Below are positions 10,743-19,751 of a stretch of 64,000 bases of DNA, piece by piece. The translations under genes were made by a program, and so were the position numbers. The stretch comes from Morinoia aosen (lineage: Eukaryota; Arthropoda; Malacostraca; Amphipoda; Talitridae): the NCBI GenBank assembly GCA_030386875.1, contig CM059571.1, positions 30,684,355 to 30,748,354 on the forward strand. Direction: 5' to 3'. The notes below the pieces were generated by a model that saw nothing but the letters and a program-made list of their open reading frames with translations, searched no databases and was not told where the DNA came from. Within the stretch, counting starts at the first letter, position 1. Each line of letters opens with the position of its first letter.

Positions 10743-11340
10743 CTGGTGGCGAGACAAGTGACGGACCCGCGAATTCGTGAAGATATATTTGAGAAGTCAA
10801 GAAGATATAGTCTTCGACGAGAAACCTCCATAAGTTTGAGAAGAAGGTCGAGTGACTTCAGCGAATCAACACTGCGGAGATAACTACAGAGAAATCGTGA
10901 GAACTACCGTGAAGATCGTCTGGTGACAGAGACAATCAGAGCAACGAGAAATCGATTATAAGGTCAGCATCTACAGAGAGAGAGCTTCAGAGATCTACGG
11001 AGAGGGCGACTACGGAGGTGAAAACTACAACTACGAGGTGATTCATCCGACTACAGTTACGTATTCTTCGTGCTGGGGACGACGCGGTGACGGTGCATCG
11101 CCTACACCGAATGCAGAGATCACGACATCGTTCGACAACGAAGACTACAATTTAAGATAAGTAACGCAGCACCCATGAAATGTGATAATTGTCACAGTGC
11201 CGTTGCAGCTCACTATTCTAGCGCGTGAGGCAGGCGGCGTACAGCGTGCCGCAGCAGTGGTACAGAGCGTGCAGGCGTCAAGGTCAAACATAGGCTGTCC
11301 TTGCAGAGAGCAAGCTGTGTTTTCAATGCCCCTAGACATG
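10743..11340 (+). other. LTR-element leader with primer-binding-like site
   Basis: TGGTGGCGAGACAAGTGA begins one base after the LTR, the usual place for a tRNA primer site; I could not match it to a particular tRNA. The following 600 bases are purine-rich (many GAGA and GAAG runs), different in composition from the AT-rich DNA beyond. Short frames here do not resemble gag. Confidence 0.5.
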
Positions 11341-14300
11341 AGCTGTTTTCAAGGTGTTAAGAGAGCGTTTTTTTTTAACGTGAGTGGCGCTATTTTCTCG
11401 AAGTGTTGCTATCAGTGTTTCAAGTAATTTTGTATTGATTTCGTAACTGTTGTATAAATTTGCGCTTGAGCATTCGTTAAGCTCAGTTGAGCAGTGATGT
11501 TATTTGTGTAATACCTAGATATCAAACTAGTAACGTAACTATGCCTGAAATTTCAGTACCCAGTGCGTTTAAAACGAGTACAATGACTACCACGAATATT
11601 TTTCTAGCGATGATATCTTGGCGAAAGAGACATAAGTACCCTTGAATGCCTTTTGTAGCCAGTGCAACAAGTAGGTCATGTAATGCTACCTGTAATTTGA
11701 GCGAAGAGGCCAGTTGCAAACCATGCTTTTTACAAGTAATCCCTACTTGCTTGTGGGTAGGAAGGACATTTTTGGGGTGACTATATTTTGGACATTTATT
11801 GTGTCAGTTTTAAAAATCATATTTGAGTTTTTTTTGCTGGATGCGTCACGTAGGATGTTGCGGGGGGGAAATGCGTTCCAATTTGCCCAAAGGTAATGCT
11901 GAAGACCTTTGTAGAAATCAACTTTCTAGCGTTAGAGTATAAGAAGAGTTCGAGAGACTACGGATCAAGGGATCCTTTATTGAGAGAACAATTCGCTGTA
12001 TTGAGAGAACAGGAATTGAAAGATAGTTTTCGACTAGTACGGAGCAGGCTGAGGATTAAGCCTAGCGAAAAATAATAACGAGAAATATGAAGTAATGATG
12101 AGACAATAATGATGAAATATATTGTGGCTTTTAATGTGCTGAGAAGTGCTATGTGACTTCGGGAATTAAGACTAATATAAGTAGGAAGGAGTAAAGATAC
12201 TCTTCCGAGTGAGGTAAATAATCGTGGATGATATTTTGATGATACCTGTTGTGCAAGGATTGCACGGTCAAAGTAAGAAAGAAATATTTTTCAATACCGT
12301 AAATAATGCAGAGTGTCTGTTGGCAGACGTGGTTGCCCAGAAGAGGCGTAAAGAGAAATATCTGCTGCGGTAGAGAGAGCCTAGAAAATGGCGGAAGGGA
12401 ACTAGATAGCCTAGAGATAAATGCTGTGGGGCAGCGAAGAAACCCCGAGACAGAAGCAGGAAGGAGCCTTGAGCGAGGCGCTCGAGAGCGAGAATAAAAA
12501 TGAAGAAGAGAAAGACTCTTCTAGTGTACGTAAATGGTACGAGACCTGCATTACTAGGCTGTGGATATATCTGGTAAATGGTTTAAGGTTACCAGATATA
12601 TTTACCAGGGAGGTCGAGTGATGCTGTCGAGGAACAGTATTAAATTATTGCGCGCAGACATATGGATAAGCTTTGAGAGAAGCTGTTACCGTTAATTTCG
12701 ATGGGACTCTGATTTCAGTTCATAACTTCATGTGGTGGAATTAATGCCATTGATACCATGATGATCAGAGTAGCATTGTAGATTGCGGTTGTCATTATGC
12801 TGGCGGACAGAAGTACTATACGAGAGTAATAATGAGAGGCGATAGACGCCCATTAATTAACCACACGTGGTGGTGAGGTAATTAGTTAAGAGAAACGAGT
12901 AATAGAGGTAGAGTGTGCAGAGCAGCGTGCAGCGCCGGCTGCACAAGGCAATGAACCCTATACCAAGGCGATACATTCGCCAGACAGTGAGGCGCCGAAC
13001 TTCCTGTGGCTCTGTTTAGCAACAGTTGGCAGCCGAGGTACGAAGGCGTGGGCATGAATATGACTGGTGAATAGTCATGAATAAGATGTGTTTTGAAGAA
13101 TTGACGAATAATTGAATGGTGGAAACGAATTAAAAGTCAATAAATATTTAACTTAATTCTTAGTTATCTGCTAAACGAGAGTGGCTGCCCGTAATGTTTT
13201 TTGAGCACGTTTACGATCTAGTGCGTCATAACAGTAATTTTTGCAAGCCTACCCGAATTTCATAATCGGTAAAGTTTTATGTTGTGTCATTTATTATTCA
13301 AACGTAAAAGAATGCAAAATTTATAATCAAGCCTCCGAAAGTTTCTACGGGATAATTTACAACGGATTGAACGTTTAAAATTTAGAATATTTTACGTCAA
13401 TATTAATTTTTACCTTGACATCAAATCGTGTTTTTACTTTAAAAAGTATGTTTTTACGTGTTCAATCATGTTTTTTTGTTGTATTTGCTTATGCTTCATG
13501 TCAACCTCGTGTATGCCTTAGTATTTAACTTTTTTGATTAAGGCATTAACGTAACGTGAAGTACCCGTTCACAGTGTAACAGTTCAACTAGTACAGTATA
13601 ATAATACGTAATTTTCTTGTGCAAAAGCAGTACGTGATTATGGATTGTGATCTGTCGTGGCAAGAAACATTGATGATCTTGAAGAAATTATTTTTTTCAT
13701 TGTGCACGAGGCTGAGAATGCCCCAGTTTTGCTAAAGATAGAAACGGTAAATTAACAGTTTTTTAGTGTTTGAATGCCACATTTGCGTGATAAGATTACT
13801 GATGCAATTTTTTTTATGAGAAATTTGAATGTCGGTCACGAAGATTAAATGTCTATGCGGAATTTAGTCGTTCTTTATTGGGTTAGCATTTGTGTTACGG
13901 GATAATTCTTGGATGCTAATGAGGAAGCTACTTTTTGTTTGTCATTAAAATTATTGATTTAGAAGTTTTAAGGAAGTTTACCCGTCATTAACTAAATAGT
14001 AAGGTTCGGTAAAAGATCACTCTGACACTAAAGGTGTTTGTCATTTTACTTTATTCAATCATTCATGTACTAAATTTTGCGCTCTAGCCATGCTAATCGT
14101 TTGTAATTGGTTCCAATTTCAGTTCGAGTGTGTGCGAGCGGCAACACGGCATCTTGCAACACGATTCATACTGCTGTGCGAGCACAGGAGCTCAGCGAGT
14201 ACGGGCGAGTCACGTAGTTAACACGTGACGTGTTACGCACTGTGCCGTGCGGTGTCCGCCCCGACAGGCTGGCGCCCAGCACCTGTCAACAAGCATAGAT

Positions 14301-15690
14301 GGCCTTGACGGCAGCTCAGCTTCGCGCGCAGTCAAGAGATTACTGAAATTCATCTTCGCGCGCAGTGATTTCAAAAGAGTAACTTACTTTGAAGATTTAA
14401 TATGGTGTTTATACTTTACAGTGATACTTTTCCATGGGGATAGTGTTGAAAACGTGGTTTAATAATTTAGTAACTTGAAATGTGGTAAATATAAATTCAG
14501 AGTCGTTCAAAAATTATGGACTTGTTCACATGTTATTACTATTGGATTACGATAAATTGTATCGGTTTAGTGTTTTTCTTTTTATTTTGCAGGTTGCGAA
14601 AACCGATTTTCATATTCATACTTGATGTTTTAAACTAGCGTGTGTTTGATTTTACAACATGTTTTCTTATTTCTTCCTCCTCATTCTATATCATTATGTT
14701 ACTGATAGAATTAAGTTTTACGAGTCTACGGTACTCTGTTTATTCTGATTGGTTGTTTTACTAATGGTGGAAAAGTTCTGTTCTAATTTATGCGATGTTT
14801 GGCTATAACACTAACTTCTATTTTTAAGTCTACGGTGACGCAGACGATGTTTTGAATGTTTCTTTTTGGTGAAAACTTTAATGATTCTCTAATTTCATTA
14901 ACTTTTTTGAATTCTTTTTCGTTACCCACGAGGTAATAGCGTTGTTTATTATAAGATTTTCCGAAATTGCCTTGCCGAAGAACTCGTGTTTTGCTCGGCG
15001 TTACTCATTTACAAGCGATGTAAACGGATGTTTTACTATTTACTCAGGACTTATTATTTAGTTTGTATTTCAACCTTGTGTTTTAAGTTTTTCATTCTAT
15101 CCATGTTCACGACGATACTCGAGTCGATGAATGTTCAGGTATATAATTATGAATTGTTTCGTTTTGCTTTTCGATAACTCAAGTTGTGCGATAATTTTGT
15201 TCAATAAAATTTTAGAGGCATTGCGTAATTATTTTCATGCGTGTTTCTAATAATCTTTAACGAGTCTATTGTTTTTATTTCAAATTTATGGCAAGTGTCG
15301 ATGCAAATGTACGAGGTATCTGCGTGCCGTGTCTCATTTTATGTTAGAGTGAACAATTTCTTCTTTCTGTCATTGTTGTCTCAACGATGCGATTCTTTTT
15401 AAATTTTTGTCGCGTTATATTTTCGACTGCTTTCACCATTATGGTTCATGTTTGATGTTAATGTTAGCGGATTTTGTTTTTGAAATGGCTTCCGTGCTTG
15501 TGTCCGTCCGTCGGGTGCAGAGTCGGGTGCAGAGGTGAACTGACGCTCCGCATAAACGCGGCGTCAAACATTTCAAAATGTAAGGGAACGAAACTTTCCC
15601 AAAACCCCAAACTCGAACTGAGTATCTGTGAATGTGCTTTCTACCTCATTGAATCGCGAAAGTGAAAAACAGTAATTAAATACAATCAGT
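11341..15690. other. Internal non-coding part of the LTR element (left of LINE)
   Basis: This 4.3-kb stretch has no coding sequence that I can recognise. It contains a strong hairpin at 12565-12601, T-rich stretches with repeated TGTTTTTAC motifs near 13420-13470, and scattered GC-richer islands (about 14130-14360 and 15480-15560). The junction with the LINE 5' end is not sharp and is estimated at 15.4-15.75 kb. Confidence 0.45.
12562..12608. repeat. Hairpin with alternative pairings
   Basis: ATATATCTGGTAA (12565-12577) is followed 11 bases later by its exact reverse complement TTACCAGATATAT (12589-12601). A second pairing, CTGGTAAA with TTTACCAG, overlaps it (from 12571 to about 12608), so two mutually exclusive stems are possible. 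It is not followed by a T-run and is not a bacterial-type terminator. Confidence 0.6.
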
Positions 15691-17186
15691 TGTTACCAAT
15701 TTTATTGTGCAAAAACAGACTGGTGCTTTCTGTAAACTTTGTCTCCACTCGAAGTCTGTGTAGCGACCCTCGGTGTAGCCTCCCTCCCTGGTCAACCGCA
15801 ACGCCTGCCCCTCCTTCTTTTCGCATATAGAACAAACGTACCACTAATACCACCATGGAAACAAAAAAGGTCCGATGCAGTAGAAAATTTGAATTTTCGT
15901 GACGACAAACATAAAACACAGTGATAACTTTTTTGTAATTTTTATCAGTTATTGCAAAAATTATGTCAATATCGACCTTTAATCCTCAAAATTGTGCTCA
16001 AATTACTTTACCAGTAAGTAACTCTGTCCTTTTATTGAGAACTCTTTATGAAACAGTGACGTAAAAAGTGATTTAGAGAAAAATAAATTCTGTAAATGTT
16101 GAAGGTCTCAAAATGAGTGAATAAAATGTGACACCCTGAAACAATAGACCTCTATGAGGGCCCAGCTACCCCAAGTCTGCGTCCGCACCCCTTCCTCCCC
16201 CCAGCCTACCCTCTCCTTGGAAAAATTGCCACGCCGTAATAGTGGCTAACTTAAATCTGTGTTCACTGCTAGAACATATTTCCACAACGTGAGGCGAATT
16301 TTCAGCAATATGACGTCTGGTGGATAGCTCACCATAGCAATCTTCACACGGAAAAAATTGTATTGTTTTCTTCACAAGCAGACGAACGAGCAACGCCAAG
16401 CTGGATCACCGCAAGCATCCTGCTCCCCCGCACCCCCGTCTCTGTCTACTCTACCTTCTCTTTTCCTCTACCCCTCCCCCTCTTGCTTACGGGCGGCTTC
16501 TCTTCATCTGGCATTAAAAGGCAGTCATTTTTGTCTTCAAATGTGAACGAGCAACGCAATTCCTCATCCGCAAACATTTCAATGATAGCTATTTTTCTTG
16601 TTGAAAGTTAATCACCCAATTTTTCAAAGTGAATGAGGGATTACAAATTTTGTTTATGAAACGTTGAGAAACTGAATGAGTAAAATGTGTCAACCTGCAA
16701 AAGTCTGAACGTCATTGTCGTCATTATTCACTTCTTCTTCTTTGAAGGAACTTTTAAATATAAAAATTAAATAAACTTGATCCAGCAACTTTGGAAATAA
16801 CTTACCATGTTAAACATAGTAAGCCTGTGTTCACAGACGGAGCATAATTCCACAATGTGAAGTAAATTTAAACAATCCGACGTTTCTCGAATAGTTCACC
16901 AGAGCAATCTTCTGATGGAAAAGTTGAAGTTCTTTTCTTTCTCTTTTTTTCTTTTCTCTTTTCTTCCCCAAGCAGGACAGCAAGCAACGCTGCTCTGCTC
17001 TGCCGACCGCAAGCATCCTGCCCCCTCCTCCCGCTCACACTCTGTCCTCCTCTGGCTTACACCCCAAGCCCCCCCCCCTTGCTCTCCTACTGGCAGTCTC
17101 TTTTTATCTACCTTTAAAAGGCGAGGTCTTCTACTTTAACCCAATGAACAAAATTTAATTTTTCTTCCCTCTCTATCAACGTCACA
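15690..17186 (+). repeat. Tandem 5' UTR monomers of the LINE (about 570-600 bp each)
   Basis: Three diverged units precede ORF1. Unit B (about 16141-16705) and unit C (16706-17186) align across several blocks: CTGTGTTCAC, TTCCACAA-GTGA, AGCAATCTTC, GCAAGCATCCTGC and a TTAAAAGGC box (16514 and 17113, 597 bp apart). The end of unit A (about 16045-16140: TTTATGAAAC, ATGAGTGAATAAAATGTG) matches the end of B (about 16653-16700). Each carries a C/T-rich block with a TATA-like element, so the units may be promoter monomers, as known in rodent L1. The promoter role is inferred. Confidence 0.6.
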
Positions 17187-19742
17187 ATGTATCAATATAG
17201 AACTCGTTCAACTACTCGGAAGGTTACCCCATCTGAAAAAACAACATCCTCCAGTACAGCTTCGTACGAAAAGCTCAGTAAAATGCGCAGAGCACCAGCC
17301 ATAAAGCGGAAAGGCAGACCTAATAAATCCGCCCCTGTAAATCCATCAGTTCAAGGTCCTCAAACACTCAAACCGGAAAATGCTTCTCGGACGTTCGTGA
17401 AGTCTGATATAAGCAAGTGTTTCTCAGCCCCTAAAGCATCACTAATGACTGCAAAATCTGAGTCATCTGACACGGGCGAAAATCTCTCAGACGCTGCATC
17501 CTCTCACGCACAAGATTCTAATGCTCAAAAGACGGGAGAATTGTTAACAGCTGCCAGTAACCCCGTCAAAGAATGTGTGTCACCTTCCGAAACAACGTCA
17601 GTGAAGACTATGCAACCAATATTGCCGGATGAGGGAAAACATATCTGCCAAACCTCCAGCAATCATTTGAAGGTTCGAAGCAGTGAAGTCTCAGCCGCAG
17701 CACCACAACCACCTGCTCCTCATCTGAAAAAGCAAAACAGCGTGCCAGCTCCCCAGCTCTGCGTCAACAACAACGCTCCGAACTGTCCGCCAGTGGCGGG
17801 GATACAAACACCATTCTCATCAGTGGTACAAGAAAAAATAGTTTTTACTAATAAGGACATTTCAAGCGTGGTAGACTTTTCTCATTCTTCAGATAATATG
17901 TTCGATAATTTCCGCGCACAAACCGATACTGGCAGTAAATTACCCCAGAGCGCAAGCTGTGAAAACAAAATAAAATTTCCAGTACAGAGCAATAAAAATA
18001 ACACTGTTGCTTCTTTTAATGGCTACTTGCACCCGCTTCAAATAACAACCTCTCAAAAAATTCATGAAATTATTCACAATTTGTCTCTAACAGCAGCGTT
18101 TTTCAATAAATCCCTAAGACAACGTGAGCCTCCTAGCCCGTCGTCGATTTTCTCTACAGTAACAAACATTCAGAACCTAACCGAACAGCTTTTTGCTTTA
18201 AATTCACATATAAGTTCTCAAGACCTTGCACCTGTGGTACCTGCTAGTATCTCTTGTGAAATCGACTCCAATTGTCGAGAACCTTACGACACTTTGCTGC
18301 TAGGTGATAATATCCTAAGCACGATCAGAAGAAAGGACATCGATCGCTCGTGCTGGATCAAAACTGTTCCATCAGGGCGCTTCGATGACCTTCTCCATAC
18401 TGTAAATTGCATGCCTAGATTTAAAAATTATATACTAAGTTTTGATGGTCTGTGCCACTCGCCCTCAGACCTTGCTCGAATCAAACAACAAATTGTAAGA
18501 AAGTACGCACTTTCTCGTATTTATATTGCCGATGCTTGCAGTGCAAACGATTTCAACAAAGCGAGGCATTTTTGCAAAAACCTGGGTTTAAACTTGATTC
18601 AATTTCAAACTTACCGAGAAAATGAAAATGGTGACGCACTCAATAACTTTCAATGGCCTCGGACCCAGGAAGAGAACTTCTGTTTTCTTCAACAACTTGC
18701 AATGAAATCAACATTGCGAATCACCGTGCCATATTGTCCTCGTTTCAACAAATGTCAAGCAATACATGGAATTGTAGATCATTCCAATGAATCGAAAAAT
18801 TTACGGAATGAGACAAATAGTCTCACATTAGACTTTCAAAAAAAATATAAGCCTATGCACATCACTGCCCATGGTACACCAAATCCTTCAAAATTGATTG
18901 CGTCATCAAGCAGAGGTCTGAGTAACTCACTCACCCACAGCATGAGGAACGTAAATAAGCCTGAGCCTTTCCCTGATTCGATCTCAGACAAATATAATGT
19001 CAGTACGAAAAATAAATTTGCGTTACTTGCAACAGACACAAATAGTGATTGCGACATGCCCTGCTTTTCAACCAATTCTCAACTTTCCAGTGAGTACGCA
19101 GGAACCAAGGAAAGTCAAGCGAATACCGATATTCAAAACTATTCCAAAGAAAATCAAATTATTCGAAAAAAATCTGATGCCTCTGCTGGGCCTCCGTCGA
19201 ACGACCAAACTAATACTGCTACCGAAAAATCAACAGTGAATCAAATCTGCACACGCGTTGCACACACACTGGACGACTTGAAACGATCGCTCAAATTGGA
19301 GCCTGCTTACACTGTAGGTGACGGACACTGTCTCCTCCACGCCGTAACGACGCAGCTTGCTTCACAACAAAAATCGAAATGGAATTATATATCTCTGAAA
19401 AAAGCCATCAAAACTGAGAGCTCCAGAAACAAGGACCAGTATGCAAAATTCGTTGACAAGAACAGTGGCAGTTTCGAACAATTCATCGATAAATACATCG
19501 ATAGAAAAGTCTTCGATCACGCAGTTGGAGACCTCATACCCCAAATACTTTCTAATGTAACGAGAACACCAATTCACGTATTTGATGAAAGAGACAATGG
19601 GATTTGGAAGACGACAATCTCCCCTACATCAAATGCTCTGATAAACTGTCCTCCGGTAAACATACACCGGAAACAGGACCACTATAGCGCCCTCTTGAAA
19701 ATGCGTGATGAAAATCGTGTTGCTCCCTCCCCCATTTTGTGA
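17187..19742 (+). CDS. LINE ORF1 protein with degenerate SGNH-like domain and C-terminal OTU-type cysteine protease
   Basis: 851 codons, ATG at 17187, ending at TGA 19740-19742. Residues 1-50 are basic (KRKGRPNK, a possible nuclear signal), and a long serine/threonine-rich low-complexity region follows to about 290. Residues 367-475 resemble the SGNH-hydrolase fold found in ORF1 of some CR1/L2-type LINEs (YDTLLLGDN..., later NYILSFDG). The usual nucleophile serine of GDS is asparagine here (N375), so esterase activity is unlikely. Residues about 705-835 match the OTU protease signature: GDGHCLLHA (D712, C715) and a terminal DHYSAL (H832) supply the expected Asp-Cys-His set. No CCHC zinc knuckles are present. 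Likely roles are RNP formation and, for OTU, deubiquitination or self-processing. ORF2 follows in the same frame. Confidence 0.85.
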   Translation: MYQYRTRSTTRKVTPSEKTTSSSTASYEKLSKMRRAPAIKRKGRPNKSAPVNPSVQGPQTLKPENASRTFVKSDISKCFSAPKASLMTAKSESSDTGENLSDAASSHAQDSNAQKTGELLTAASNPVKECVSPSETTSVKTMQPILPDEGKHICQTSSNHLKVRSSEVSAAAPQPPAPHLKKQNSVPAPQLCVNNNAPNCPPVAGIQTPFSSVVQEKIVFTNKDISSVVDFSHSSDNMFDNFRAQTDTGSKLPQSASCENKIKFPVQSNKNNTVASFNGYLHPLQITTSQKIHEIIHNLSLTAAFFNKSLRQREPPSPSSIFSTVTNIQNLTEQLFALNSHISSQDLAPVVPASISCEIDSNCREPYDTLLLGDNILSTIRRKDIDRSCWIKTVPSGRFDDLLHTVNCMPRFKNYILSFDGLCHSPSDLARIKQQIVRKYALSRIYIADACSANDFNKARHFCKNLGLNLIQFQTYRENENGDALNNFQWPRTQEENFCFLQQLAMKSTLRITVPYCPRFNKCQAIHGIVDHSNESKNLRNETNSLTLDFQKKYKPMHITAHGTPNPSKLIASSSRGLSNSLTHSMRNVNKPEPFPDSISDKYNVSTKNKFALLATDTNSDCDMPCFSTNSQLSSEYAGTKESQANTDIQNYSKENQIIRKKSDASAGPPSNDQTNTATEKSTVNQICTRVAHTLDDLKRSLKLEPAYTVGDGHCLLHAVTTQLASQQKSKWNYISLKKAIKTESSRNKDQYAKFVDKNSGSFEQFIDKYIDRKVFDHAVGDLIPQILSNVTRTPIHVFDERDNGIWKTTISPTSNALINCPPVNIHRKQDHYSALLKMRDENRVAPSPIL

Positions 19743-19751
19743 CTAAATAAC
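19740..19751 (+). promoter_or_regulatory. Candidate stop-codon readthrough site, TGA CTA, between ORF1 and ORF2
   Basis: ORF1 ends with TGA and the next codons are CTA AAT AAC. UGA followed by CUA is a well-known efficient readthrough context in viruses and animals. The frame after the TGA is the ORF2 frame and has no stop for 987 codons. It has no ATG before 19932, which is already inside the endonuclease domain. A weak 5-bp stem (GTGAT 19753-19757, ATCAC 19778-19782) lies just downstream. A simple nonsense mutation in a formerly single ORF, or non-AUG reinitiation, are alternatives. Confidence 0.55.

Noticed and set aside
10647-10883. Open frame across the 5' LTR end and leader, as a gag start
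   Set aside because: It begins inside the LTR, is arginine/serine-rich from GAGA-type sequence and has no gag features.
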